Shown: positions 1 through 8,078, counted from the stretch's first letter. The stretch: 61,254 nt of DNA from Spirochaetales bacterium (GCA_029098225.1 JAQXNX010000006.1:1-61254), one strand, 5' to 3'. The notes: generated from the letters alone by a model not told the origin. Numbers and translations are program-made.

Positions 1-71
1 AATAGAAATAATTCCAATATGGAAATGGCTGATAAGGAATTAGAGATTTTTATTTTTCTAATTTGCAGATT

Positions 72-101
72 AAAAACTGGTTATTTTTCAAACCAGGTTT
101 T
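72..101 (-). terminator. Hairpin downstream of the phage-like remnant
   Basis: Read on the minus strand, AACCTGGTTT and AACCAGTTTTT pair around a short A-rich loop and are followed by T residues. It lies about 35 nt past the stop of the remnant at 134, as an intrinsic terminator would. Confidence 0.5.
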
Positions 102-133
102 ATGTATGACAACCGTCAATTTTTGGAGGCTCG

Positions 134-346
134 TCAACCAAAACTATTTTTCTCAGTATCTACAACGGCCATAGAAAGGTTAGCAAGCCCTCCCATTTTT
201 ACAGCATGGCGCAATGCTTCTTCACTAAGATTGTGAATACCGTACATAGAAAGCTCATTCATAAAAAGAAGCTCATCAGCTTTCCTTTCAGCTTCTTCCT
301 GAAATAATAAGTCATTGTTATATTTTTTCTTGACAAATCTATATTA
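134..346 (-). pseudogene. 3' remnant of a phage-type polyvalent (MuF-like) protein
   Basis: The minus strand has an open frame of about 70 codons that begins just after in-frame stops near 347-352 and ends at a stop at 134-136. It has no upstream start except an internal ATG. The translation contains ELSMYGIHNLSEEALRHAVK followed by MGGLANLSMAVVDTEKNSFG. I recall GGLANPSMAVVDT-like strings from long phage or mobile-element polyvalent proteins; this is memory, not a search. A hairpin downstream on the same strand (72-101) looks like its terminator, so this is probably a true gene 3' end whose 5' part has been lost. The promoter of the next gene is embedded in its upstream side. Chance open frame remains possible. 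Confidence 0.45.
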
Positions 347-358
347 CTACACTATTTT
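330..358 (+). promoter_or_regulatory. Sigma70-type promoter of the S49 peptidase gene
   Basis: TTGACA at 330-335 and TATTTT at 353-358 with a 17-nt spacer. The start codon at 386 follows with a GAGGTG ribosome site about 8 nt upstream of it. Confidence 0.7.
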
Positions 359-385
359 ACCAAATTGAGAAAGCGAGGTGTGTCT

Positions 386-1252
386 ATGTCTAAATTCATT
401 GCACGAATAAAAATAGAAGGCGTTATTGAAAAAGAAGGCGAATCTTATAATCAGAAATGGCTTTTGGAAACTATTGAAAAACTGACGAAGAATAAAAAAA
501 ATGCAGCTATGGTTTTGTATATTGATTCTCCTGGTGGAAGCGTTTATGAATCAGATGAGGCTTATCTGGCTATAAAAAAATATAAAGAAAAAACTAAGCG
601 ACCGGTTTATGCTTATTTTGCTTCTCTTGCAGCAAGTGGCGGATACTATATTGGTTGCTCGGCTGATAAGATTATTGCAAACAGAAACACAATAACTGGT
701 TCTATCGGTGTAATTGCAGGAAGATTTCTTGATTTATCTGAGCCTATGAAAAAATACGGAATTAAATCAGAAACTATTCATGCAGGAAAAAATAAGACAA
801 TGGGAAGCATTACTGAGCCGGTTACTAAAGAGCAGCGTGCAATTATGCAGGCTCTAGCCGATGAATGTTATGCACAATTTACAAAAATTGTTTCCGATAG
901 TCGTAAGCTTGATTTAGAAAAGGTTCGTGAACTGGCAGATGGACGCATTTATTCTGCGAGTCAGGCTAAAGAGCTTGGCCTTGTTGATGATATTGCAACC
1001 TTTGATGAAGCTGTTTCAATTTTAAAAGAAAAAGAATTTGGTGATAAAGATTACGAAGCTGAAGTCAGAAAATTTGATCTTAAACAGAAGCGATCTTTGA
1101 AAAAATTGTTGAAGGGTGCGTCTTCGTTTGCGGGAGTGGAGCCTCTTGGAGCTTATGCTTCTGAAGCTTTGACTGTTGCCGGTTTGGCAGGGCTTGCCGG
1201 AAAAACAAAAGTTGCTTTCCCGGCTTTTTTATACGATGGTAATTTAAGGTAA
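386..1252 (+). CDS. sppA: S49 family (SppA-like) serine peptidase
   Basis: This 288-residue protein belongs to the S49/ClpP-crotonase-like serine-lysine proteases that cleave signal peptides or membrane proteins. Visible motifs are YIDSPGGSVYES (about residues 45-56), LAASGGYYIG with the expected nucleophile Ser84, TGSIGVI (104-110), and AGKNKTMGS where Lys137 is the likely general base, as in Bacillus SppA. DGRIYSASQAKELGLVD is the usual late motif. No signal peptide or membrane helix is obvious, so it may be cytoplasmic or peripheral. I chose ATG 386 over the in-frame TTG at 365 because GAGGTG sits correctly before 386. It is short for SppA but matches single-domain forms. Family is secure; substrate is unknown. 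Confidence 0.88.
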   Translation: MSKFIARIKIEGVIEKEGESYNQKWLLETIEKLTKNKKNAAMVLYIDSPGGSVYESDEAYLAIKKYKEKTKRPVYAYFASLAASGGYYIGCSADKIIANRNTITGSIGVIAGRFLDLSEPMKKYGIKSETIHAGKNKTMGSITEPVTKEQRAIMQALADECYAQFTKIVSDSRKLDLEKVRELADGRIYSASQAKELGLVDDIATFDEAVSILKEKEFGDKDYEAEVRKFDLKQKRSLKKLLKGASSFAGVEPLGAYASEALTVAGLAGLAGKTKVAFPAFLYDGNLR

Positions 1253-1279
1253 AACTAAAAAGACGCTATTCTTTGCGGA

Positions 1280-2224
1280 TTACCATAATTCAATGTCGCC
1301 TGAAGTTGATGTAAGGCTTAATTGAGCTCCGCCGCCATTGTAATTATTTGTATAATGTCCGCGTGGAGAAAATCTGTTGTTTTCGATTCTGTCTTTAAAT
1401 GTTCCTGATGTAGTTGAAACCTTTAAAGAAAAACCCTGTTCTTTAGGAACAAAAACAGATTGTTCTCCGCTGCTTGTTTTTAATGAAGAAGAAGCTTCCG
1501 GAACTTTTTCAAGTCCAAGTTTTATGTCTCCGCTGGAAGCTTCTGCATCAAAATAATCTGCAGTAACTTTATCAAAAGTTATGTCGCCACTGCTTGTTTC
1601 TGCAGAAAATGTTTCGCATTCAATTTTTTCTACAGAAATATTTCCGCTGCTTGCATGAACAGAAAAAGAATCGCAGGTAATTGTTCCGAATTTAATTCTT
1701 CCGCTGCTTGTCTTTGTTTTTAATTTTTTGCTTGTAATTGTTTTTATAGAAATATCTCCGCTGGAAGTATCTACGTTTGACTGTTCAAAGCTGCAGTCTG
1801 TAAGAGTAATATCGCCGCTGGAAGCAGAAATAACAGCTGTTTGTGCAATTAATTGATCAGCTGTTAATTCTCCGGAGCTTGTAGAAACTTCAAGAGTTTC
1901 AAATTTTTTGTTTTCTGGAATATAAACTACAAGATTGCAATATTCACCAGGTTTAGAAATGTTATATTTTTGCTTAATAATTGTAAGGCAATTTTTATTT
2001 AGGGAAATATCAGGAATTCGATTTTTATTGTTTGTGTAAACTTCAACAGTAATTTCTGAATTTGTGCATTTTTCAATTTTTAAATCTTCAGATCCCAGAT
2101 TAATGTTAAGATTTAAAACTTCAGCTTCAGAAAAAATTTCCTGTTTCGCCAGATTTTGTGCGGCAAAAAGGGCTCCAAATAAGCTTAATGCTGCAAATGT
2201 ACAAAAGAGTTTTTTAGCATTCAT
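1280..2224 (-). CDS. Secreted DUF4097-type beta-repeat protein
   Basis: The 314-residue product starts with a Sec signal peptide (MNAKKLFCTFAALSLFGALFA). It then runs through about eight copies of a short beta-helix repeat whose signature is T-SSGDI or A-SSGNI, typical of DUF4097 (putative adhesin-like) proteins. It ends with STSGDIELW. GAGGAG lies 7 nt before ATG 2224, so longer upstream reading is rejected. DUF4097 proteins are often encoded near regulators that respond to envelope stress; here no regulator is adjacent, but the promoter is overlaid by a strong dyad (2251-2283). Function of the family is unproven. Confidence 0.82.
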   Translation of the reverse strand: MNAKKLFCTFAALSLFGALFAAQNLAKQEIFSEAEVLNLNINLGSEDLKIEKCTNSEITVEVYTNNKNRIPDISLNKNCLTIIKQKYNISKPGEYCNLVVYIPENKKFETLEVSTSSGELTADQLIAQTAVISASSGDITLTDCSFEQSNVDTSSGDISIKTITSKKLKTKTSSGRIKFGTITCDSFSVHASSGNISVEKIECETFSAETSSGDITFDKVTADYFDAEASSGDIKLGLEKVPEASSSLKTSSGEQSVFVPKEQGFSLKVSTTSGTFKDRIENNRFSPRGHYTNNYNGGGAQLSLTSTSGDIELW

Positions 2225-2250
2225 ATTATTCTCCTCGATGGCAGATATTT

Positions 2251-2283
2251 TACTACGTCTGTCATACTTTGATAGTCGTAGTA
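2251..2283. promoter_or_regulatory. 14-bp inverted repeat overlapping the -10 box: operator candidate
   Basis: The arms read TACTACGTCTGTCA and TGATAGTCGTAGTA on the plus strand, separated by 5 bp; 12 of 14 positions are symmetric. One arm covers the -10 of the DUF4097 promoter and the other covers the start region, a geometry expected for repression. No cognate regulator gene is adjacent. Confidence 0.65.
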
Positions 2284-2308
2284 TAATACTCGAGAAATAT
2301 TCTGTCAA
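2280..2308 (-). promoter_or_regulatory. Consensus promoter of the DUF4097 gene
   Basis: On the minus strand TTGACA (2303-2308) and TATACT (2280-2285) are separated by 17 nt. This is one of the strongest promoters in the window and it overlaps the dyad at 2251-2283. Confidence 0.8.
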
Positions 2309-2364
2309 GAAAAACTGAAGAAATAAATGATGAATTTGTGCTGATTATTATATATACTGAAAAC

Positions 2365-3162
2365 ATGAAGAATAAAAGAAATAACGAGCTTGCGGTTTGC
2401 GGATTTGCGGCTGTAAAAAAATTAGAAAAAAATCATCCCGAAAAAATTAAGCGTCTGTATTTTACGTCTGATGTGGCACCAAAATTTGGAGGCTTGTGCA
2501 GAAAGCTTGCAAAAGATCACGGAATATATAATCAAAAACACGCTGAAGATTTAGAAAAATTATGCGGAAGTGTTCATCATCAGGGAGTTGTTGCCATGAT
2601 AGAACCTCCGGAAATTATTCCTCTGGATTCCGATATTACAGAAAACTGGATAGAGAATGGAGAAAATGCAGTTCTTCTGGATAGAATAGGAAATGCAAAT
2701 AATTTTGGAGCTATTGTCCGCAGCGCAGCATTTTTTGGAATAAAAAATATTATTATTCCGCTTGATGAAGCTCAGAGTTCCATTACAACAAGCAGTTATC
2801 GTGTTGCAGAAGGCGGAATGGAATATGTTAATGTTTATAGTGTTCAGTCACCGGAACGATTGTTAAAAGCTGTAAAAGGAAAGATGATAAGTATTGGAAC
2901 TTCTCTCGAAGCAAGAAAAACAATTTCTGAATTTAATTATAGGCGCATTAAAAAATCAGAAAAAAAGCCGCTTTTGATAATACTTGGAAATGAAGAAAAC
3001 GGAATCAGTGATGAGGTAAAAAATAACTGTGATGAACTTATAATAATTCCCTGGGGAAATTACGAAAACGGGCAGAAAGAAAGCCTGGTAGACAGCTTAA
3101 ATGTTGCGCAGGCTTCCAGTATAATTTTTTATGAAATTGTTTGTTGCCCCGAGCGTTTTTAG
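2365..3162 (+). CDS. TrmH/SpoU family RNA 2'-O-methyltransferase
   Basis: The 265-residue protein is a SpoU-class (SPOUT) methyltransferase acting on rRNA or tRNA ribose. The three family motifs are present: DRIGNANNFGAIVRSAAFFG (motif 1, about residues 100-120), LLIILGNEENGIS (motif 2) and DSLNVAQASSIIFYE (motif 3), which together form the trefoil knot and SAM site. The N-terminal 90 residues resemble the substrate-binding domain of RlmB-like members. Two starts compete: GTG 2338 and ATG 2365. A TATACT box at 2353-2358 lies 6 nt before ATG 2365 and no ribosome site is visible, which favours ATG 2365 on a leaderless mRNA. The exact RNA target cannot be told. Confidence 0.88.
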   Translation: MKNKRNNELAVCGFAAVKKLEKNHPEKIKRLYFTSDVAPKFGGLCRKLAKDHGIYNQKHAEDLEKLCGSVHHQGVVAMIEPPEIIPLDSDITENWIENGENAVLLDRIGNANNFGAIVRSAAFFGIKNIIIPLDEAQSSITTSSYRVAEGGMEYVNVYSVQSPERLLKAVKGKMISIGTSLEARKTISEFNYRRIKKSEKKPLLIILGNEENGISDEVKNNCDELIIIPWGNYENGQKESLVDSLNVAQASSIIFYEIVCCPERF

Positions 3163-3172
3163 TTGTTATAAT
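3144..3172 (+). promoter_or_regulatory. Promoter of the LPP20-LpoB-COG3014-aroF operon
   Basis: TTGCCC (3144-3149) and TATAAT (3167-3172) with a 17-nt spacer. The -35 lies inside the last codons of the methyltransferase gene. A ribosome site AGGAG precedes ATG 3226. Confidence 0.65.
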
Positions 3173-3225
3173 TATATAACCGTTTTTATACGCTTATAAA
3201 AAAAACAACAAATAGGAGATCTATT

Positions 3226-3780
3226 ATGAAAAAAATTATTCTTTTGTGTGGAATTTTGTCAATTTTTTTGATGAGCTGTGCTTCTAAAAAAGCTGCTGAT
3301 GAGGTTCCTGCTACAGTTGGAAAAGAAGGTGTTTCAATGCCTCGCTGGGTTATGGCAGGTGCAGAATCTGATGATGGAATTTATGCTGTTGGTGCTGCAA
3401 AAATGAGCAACAAACAGAATTCAATTACTGCTGCCAGAACAAATGGTCGTGCTGAACTTTTAAGAACAATTCAGACAACCCTTAAAACAGCAATTACAAC
3501 TTATGCAGAAGATACAGGAGTTGCTTCTCAGACATTAAATTATATGGAAGCTGCAACTGTAGATCGCGCTGCAGGCATCCTTAATGGTTCTCAGCAGAAG
3601 GATTACTGGATGGATGATGACGGAACTGTTTATGTTCTTATGTATCTTCCTTTTGAAAGTCTTGCAATCGAAGCTAATGATATTGTTGATGAATATGTAA
3701 CAGATGCTAAGACTAGAATTACAGAAGAAAAAGTAGCTGAAGCTCTTAAAAAATATAATCTTTTGAATACTGCTGAATAA
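3226..3780 (+). CDS. LPP20 family lipoprotein
   Basis: The 184-residue protein has a lipoprotein signal peptide ending in LMSC, so the mature lipoprotein would start at about Cys18. The following segment, PRWVMAGAESDDGIYAVGAA, is the typical LPP20 start; the domain then shows the alternating helix pattern TAARTNGRAELLRTIQTTLK and a GTVYVLMYLP strand. It is the first gene of a tight operon with LpoB, a second LPP20-like protein, a COG3014 lipoprotein and aroF. LPP20, LpoB (COG3417) and COG3014 families commonly occur together in bacterial genomes, and LpoB in Escherichia coli activates PBP1b, so a role in peptidoglycan or envelope assembly is inferred. Confidence 0.85.
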   Translation: MKKIILLCGILSIFLMSCASKKAADEVPATVGKEGVSMPRWVMAGAESDDGIYAVGAAKMSNKQNSITAARTNGRAELLRTIQTTLKTAITTYAEDTGVASQTLNYMEAATVDRAAGILNGSQQKDYWMDDDGTVYVLMYLPFESLAIEANDIVDEYVTDAKTRITEEKVAEALKKYNLLNTAE

Positions 3781-3804
3781 TACTCAGCTAAGTTCTAATA
3801 GCTT

Positions 3805-3824
3805 GGGGAGCTTAACTGCTCCCC
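3805..3824 (+). other. Intercistronic hairpin just upstream of the lpoB ribosome site
   Basis: GGGGAGC and GCTCCCC form a perfect 7-bp stem with a 6-nt loop. AAGGAG follows within about 6 nt. There is no T-tract, so it is not a simple terminator; it may cap the downstream message or attenuate readthrough. Confidence 0.65.
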
Positions 3825-3841
3825 TAAAAAAGGAGTTTATT

Positions 3842-4456
3842 TTGAAAACTATTAAAAAAATTTTTACAGTAATTTCTATTGCAGTTTTGTTTGTATTTGC
3901 TGGTTGTAAATCTACAAAGGTAGATAGAGTTGATCCAGATAAGAAAGTTGACTTAAGCGGATATTGGAATGATACAGATGTAAGAATTGTTGCTCAGGAA
4001 TTAATTGACAGTTGTCTTAGTTCTAATGCAGTAAAGTCTTTCCCTTCTGCTCATAAAGGAAAAGCTCCTGTTGTTATTGTAGGTTCTTTCAGAAATTTGA
4101 GCGATGAACATATTGATACAGAAATCGTTACAAAACAGCTTGAAGCTGCATTAATAAATAGCGGAAAAGTTGATTTTGTTTCGGCAGCATCTGAGCGTGA
4201 AGAAATAAGAGCAGAGCGTCTTGATCAGCAGGAAAATTCAAGTGAAGAAACAGCAAAAGCTCTTCGTAATGAAACTGGTGCAGATTTTATGCTTCAGGGT
4301 TCAATAAAAACAATTATTGATTCTTTGGACAATAAGAGTACAAGAACTTACTATGTTACAGCTGAACTCGTAGATATTGAAACAAACAAAAAGCTTTGGA
4401 TGGAAAGTAACAGTTCCATTAAAAAGGTTATTACCAGATCAAAAAATAAATTTTAA
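3842..4456 (+). CDS. lpoB: LpoB-type penicillin-binding protein activator lipoprotein
   Basis: The 204-residue lipoprotein has a signal peptide with lipobox FAGC. The mature part carries the LpoB (COG3417) core: GYWNDTDVRIVAQELI, then GKAPVVIVGSFRNLSDEHID, TKQLEAALINSGKVDFV and TGADFMLQGSI, ending KLWMESNSSIKK. In E. coli LpoB is an outer-membrane lipoprotein that stimulates PBP1b; that partner is not in the window. Start is TTG 3842, with AAGGAG 7 nt upstream; an upstream in-frame TTG at 3803 would place the ribosome site inside the protein. The stop overlaps the next start (TAATGA), indicating translational coupling. Confidence 0.88.
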   Translation: MKTIKKIFTVISIAVLFVFAGCKSTKVDRVDPDKKVDLSGYWNDTDVRIVAQELIDSCLSSNAVKSFPSAHKGKAPVVIVGSFRNLSDEHIDTEIVTKQLEAALINSGKVDFVSAASEREEIRAERLDQQENSSEETAKALRNETGADFMLQGSIKTIIDSLDNKSTRTYYVTAELVDIETNKKLWMESNSSIKKVITRSKNKF

Positions 4457-5454
4457 TGAAAAAAAAATTAGTTTTTCTAATTGCATTTAGTATCTGTTGT
4501 TTTTCTGTTTTTTGTGGCTCTGTAGGTGGAGTTTCCTGGATGTCAGATCCATATTTTGGACTTTCGTCTGAAGAATATATTGCAGCCATAGGAAGCGGAA
4601 AAACCAGTACAGATGCAGATCATAATGCTGCTTTGGAAATAGCCTCTATTCTTTCTCAGGATATAGAGGCTGTTTCTACACTTGAACAGAAAGCAACAAA
4701 TACAGATGAAGAATCCTCTTATCTTACAAATATTCAGACAACTTCTGCATTAAAAGATCTTTCCGGACTTTCTATTACAGACAGAACAACAACAAAAGAA
4801 GGAAGATTCTTTTCGCGGGCGGTTTTAAATAAAGCAGATGCTGCAAGAAATTATTCTCTTTTGTTTAACGAAAATGAAAGCAGAATTAATTCACTGATTG
4901 CTCTTGCAGAAAAAAAATCTGCAAGTTTTGAAAAGTGTACAATGCTTGTTAATGCTTATAAGCTTGCTCTTGAAAATGATGAGTACAAAGCTTTACTTTC
5001 TATATTGAAAGCTTCTGTAAGAAAAATTCCTCTTTACGAAAACAGCAGCTTTGTAATGCAAAAAGCTCAGTCTGCGTTTGAAGAGCTTTCTGTTCAGATA
5101 AAAGTAAATGGAGATTCAACTGGAAGACTTGCTGCTGCATTTGCTTCTTCAATTCATCAGACGGGAATTTCTACAAATACTAATAAAGAAGATTCTCCAT
5201 ATATGCTTTTATGTGAAGCAAGCTTTGTAAATGACGGCGTAAAAGAAGAAACTGTTTTTATCCGCTACAATCTTGATGTAAGACTTATTATAAGAGAATC
5301 AGGGAAAGAAGTTCTAAGTTTTTCTATAAATGCACGCAAAGGAAAACTTACTGAACATGATGCAATGCAGACTGCATTACGCGATGCAGAATCAAAAATT
5401 ATGGATGATTTTTCACAGAAATTTTTGACAATGTTTGAATCGCCTGTAAATTAA
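4456..5454 (+). CDS. Secreted LPP20-like domain protein
   Basis: The 332-residue protein begins with a Sec signal peptide (MKKKLVFLIAFSICCFSVFC) but no convincing lipobox. The first mature segment, WMSDPYFGLSSEEYIAAIGS followed by DADHNAALEIASILSQDIEA, matches the LPP20 pattern (periplasmic domain after a WM..P start). The middle is helical and the end (HDAMQTALRDAESKIMDDF) resembles repeated LPP20 helices. It overlaps lpoB by one base and precedes the COG3014 gene by 12 nt. Exact function is unknown; context argues for a shared envelope complex with its neighbours. Confidence 0.7.
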   Translation: MKKKLVFLIAFSICCFSVFCGSVGGVSWMSDPYFGLSSEEYIAAIGSGKTSTDADHNAALEIASILSQDIEAVSTLEQKATNTDEESSYLTNIQTTSALKDLSGLSITDRTTTKEGRFFSRAVLNKADAARNYSLLFNENESRINSLIALAEKKSASFEKCTMLVNAYKLALENDEYKALLSILKASVRKIPLYENSSFVMQKAQSAFEELSVQIKVNGDSTGRLAAAFASSIHQTGISTNTNKEDSPYMLLCEASFVNDGVKEETVFIRYNLDVRLIIRESGKEVLSFSINARKGKLTEHDAMQTALRDAESKIMDDFSQKFLTMFESPVN

Positions 5455-5466
5455 AATGGAATTAAA

Positions 5467-6924
5467 ATGAAAAAATATCACGCTTTGAAAAGTATTAAGA
5501 TAAATACGAACGAACGTTCGTTAGTTTATGATTTTTTTTCGAAGAATAAAAGCTTTGCAAAAATACTTTCTCTCCTCATTCTTTCATTATTGCTTATTTC
5601 CTGTGCAAGTTTACCAGGCGAACATAAAGCTTCAATAAAAAGTGCCCAGGAAGGTGATTATGAAAAATCTCTAGAGTTTATAGATAAAAAGAAAAAAACA
5701 ATTTACGGAAATAAAAGTGAAGTTTTGTATGAGCTCGATACAGGAATTCTTAATCATTATAATCAGAACTGGCAGGCTTCTATAAAACATTTTTCAGAGG
5801 CAGAAACTAAAATCTACGAGCTATATACAAAAAGTATTACAGCGCAAATCGGTTCTTTTATTTTGAATGATAGTGTTCTGGATTATTCAGGAGAAGATTA
5901 CGAAGATATTTATTTAAATGTTTTTAATTCTCTAAATTACTATCATCTTGGAAAAATTGATGATGCAATTGTAGAAACAAATCGTGCAATCAATAAAAGT
6001 AAAAATTTAACAATAAAATATGAAGAAGAAATTCTTAAGGCAAGAAATGCCACAAAGGAAGCTGAAGAAAAAAATGGCAAAAAATCCGATTCAGATTCTT
6101 TGCCAAAGGCTTCTATCACTTTTCATGATTCAGCATTAGTTGAATATCTTGCAATGTTGTATCGCAGAGGCATCCTTGATATGGACGGCGCATATACAAA
6201 TCAAAGAATGATAAAAGATGCGTACATGACTCAAGCCCAGCTTTATGATTTTGAAATGCCTGCTTCTGTTAATGAAGAACTTTCAATTCCAAAAGATAAA
6301 GCAAGATTAAATGTAATTGCATTTTCTGGTATATCGCCTGTAAAAGATGAAATTACAATTAAAGATTATTCTGGTTATTCCAGTTACAGTTTTTCTCTTG
6401 CACTTCCAGAGCTTATAAAAAATCCATATACACTAACAGATATTCATGTAACTGCAACAAATGTTGAAACTGGAGAAGTTTATACATCTTCTCTTGAACT
6501 TTTGGAAAGCTTAGAAAATGTTGCTGTAGATACATTTCTTTTACATAGAGATGTAATATATGCAAAATCAATTGCAAGGGCAATTACAAAATCTATAGCT
6601 TCAGATGTGGGAATGGTTGTTGGCGAAGAAATGTCAAAATCCGGTGATTCTAATGTAGCTGCGGTCGGTTCATTAATTCAGATATTTACAATGGTAGGAA
6701 ATGTTTCTCGTCAGGTTACAGATCATGCGGATATGAGAATTTCCAGATATTTCCCGGCTAGAGCAAGTGTTACTGGAATAAATTTAGATGAAGGAATTTA
6801 CGATATTGTTATTGATTATTATGAAAAAAATCATAAACTAGTAAGGTCAGATATTCGTGAAAATATCGTAATTAAAAAAGGAAAATTAAATCTTATTGAG
6901 TCAGCTTGGCTTGGAGGTAATTAA
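5467..6924 (+). CDS. COG3014 family lipoprotein
   Basis: This 485-residue protein matches COG3014: a lipobox LISC near residue 47, a TPR-like helical part (NHYNQNWQASIKHFSEAE; FNSLNYYHLGKIDDAIVETN) and a C-terminal beta-rich part with DHADMRISRYFPARASVTGI. COG3014 genes commonly neighbour LpoB and LPP20 genes, as here. The signal peptide is preceded by an unusual basic extension of about 28 residues whose DNA includes the 14-bp palindrome AACGAACGTTCGTT (5509-5522). The true start may therefore be further downstream, but no better-placed ATG with a ribosome site was found. The stop is directly followed by the aroF start. Confidence 0.8.
   Translation: MKKYHALKSIKINTNERSLVYDFFSKNKSFAKILSLLILSLLLISCASLPGEHKASIKSAQEGDYEKSLEFIDKKKKTIYGNKSEVLYELDTGILNHYNQNWQASIKHFSEAETKIYELYTKSITAQIGSFILNDSVLDYSGEDYEDIYLNVFNSLNYYHLGKIDDAIVETNRAINKSKNLTIKYEEEILKARNATKEAEEKNGKKSDSDSLPKASITFHDSALVEYLAMLYRRGILDMDGAYTNQRMIKDAYMTQAQLYDFEMPASVNEELSIPKDKARLNVIAFSGISPVKDEITIKDYSGYSSYSFSLALPELIKNPYTLTDIHVTATNVETGEVYTSSLELLESLENVAVDTFLLHRDVIYAKSIARAITKSIASDVGMVVGEEMSKSGDSNVAAVGSLIQIFTMVGNVSRQVTDHADMRISRYFPARASVTGINLDEGIYDIVIDYYEKNHKLVRSDIRENIVIKKGKLNLIESAWLGGN
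5509..5522. repeat. Perfect 14-bp palindrome inside a coding start
   Basis: AACGAACGTTCGTT reads identically on both strands and lies about 42 nt into the COG3014 gene. Palindromes of this form are known as TetR-family operators; that it is bound by one here is inference only. Confidence 0.6.
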
Positions 6925-7956
6925 ATGATTGTAATTTTAAAAAGCGGCGTAAGTCAGAATAAAATTGATGATTTTATAAGCGGAGTAAAAGAAAAAAATC
7001 TTGATGTTCATATTTCTAAAGGTGCCGAAAAAACTATTCTTGGTCTTTTGGGTGATACTTCAAAATTAGATCCTGAAGATTTTCTTGTAAACGAAATTGT
7101 TGAAAGTGCTGAACGTGTTAGTGCTCCATATAAAATGGCAAGCCGAAGCTTTCATCCGGAAAATACTATTGTTACTGTAGGAAGTGGAAGCGGTGTAACA
7201 GCCTGTAAAATTGGAGATGGAAAGACTGTTCCAATAATTGCTGGTCCTTGTTCTGTAGAAAGCGAGAAACAGTTTTTGGATGCGGCAATTGCCGTAAAAA
7301 AAGCTGGTGGAAGAATTTTGCGCGGTGGTGCATATAAACCTCGAACTTCTCCATATTCGTTTCAGGGACTTGGTCCTGAAGGAATTAGAATTCTTGAGCT
7401 TGCAAAAAAAGAAACTGGTCTTCCTATTTGTACAGAGCTTATGAGCGCTACTGAATTAAAGTACTTTGAAAATGTTGATTTAATTCAGGTAGGAGCACGT
7501 AACTTCCAGAATTTTGACTTGCTTAAAGAGATTGGAAAATTCGGTAAACCTGTTTTGCTTAAGAGAGGACTTTCAGGAACAATTCAGGAACTTCTTATGA
7601 GCGCTGAATATATTATGGCAAACGGAACTGAGCAGGTAATTTTATGTGAGCGCGGAATTAGAACTTATGATGGTTATACAAGAAATTGTCTTGATGTAAG
7701 CGCAGTTCCATATCTTCATAAAGTTTCTCATCTTCCTGTAGTAATAGATCCTAGCCATGCATGTGGAATTCGCTGGATGGTCCCTGTTCTTGCTCAGGCG
7801 GCAGTAGCAGCTGGTGCCGATGGTCTTGAAATAGAAGTTCACTGCAATCCGGAAAAAGCTCTTTCTGATGCAAGCCAGCAGTTGCCTCCACAGATGTTTG
7901 AAGAACTCTGCCAGAAGCTGAATAAATATGCTGCTGTAGAAGGAAAGACTATTTAA
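6925..7956 (+). CDS. aroF: 3-deoxy-7-phosphoheptulonate synthase (DAHP synthase, type I beta)
   Basis: DAHP synthase condenses phosphoenolpyruvate and erythrose 4-phosphate, the first step of the shikimate pathway. At 343 residues it has an N-terminal ferredoxin-like domain (about 1-70), as in the Thermotoga type, then the barrel. Motifs are IIAGPCSVES, LRGGAYKPRTSPYSFQG, VGARNFQNFDLL, LLKRGLSGTIQE, ILCERGIRTYDG, and VVIDPSHACGIR with metal ligands. The ATG abuts the stop of the COG3014 gene and its GGAGG lies inside that gene, so the enzyme is co-transcribed with envelope lipoproteins. A long hairpin at 7988 ends the operon. Confidence 0.95.
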   Translation: MIVILKSGVSQNKIDDFISGVKEKNLDVHISKGAEKTILGLLGDTSKLDPEDFLVNEIVESAERVSAPYKMASRSFHPENTIVTVGSGSGVTACKIGDGKTVPIIAGPCSVESEKQFLDAAIAVKKAGGRILRGGAYKPRTSPYSFQGLGPEGIRILELAKKETGLPICTELMSATELKYFENVDLIQVGARNFQNFDLLKEIGKFGKPVLLKRGLSGTIQELLMSAEYIMANGTEQVILCERGIRTYDGYTRNCLDVSAVPYLHKVSHLPVVIDPSHACGIRWMVPVLAQAAVAAGADGLEIEVHCNPEKALSDASQQLPPQMFEELCQKLNKYAAVEGKTI

Positions 7957-7987
7957 GAAAATTTGTAACTAAATATTTGTATGTAAG

Positions 7988-8026
7988 ATTGGGGCTTTAA
8001 TGAAATATTTTCATTAAAGCCCCAAT
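7988..8026. terminator. Bidirectional terminator between aroF and the Dabb gene
   Basis: ATTGGGGCTTTAATGAAA and its exact complement form an 18-bp stem around a 3-nt loop, with T-rich flanks on both strands. It separates two convergent transcription units. Confidence 0.85.
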
Positions 8027-8078
8027 TTATTTTGAACAGCAGTAATAGAAATAAAAATGCGTCAATTGTTTTTTTAGA

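Noticed and set aside
1..174. Plus-strand frame open from the window edge to a TAG at 172-174
   Set aside because: It gives a 57-residue open run without recognisable motif and overlaps the better-supported minus-strand remnant and its terminator hairpin.
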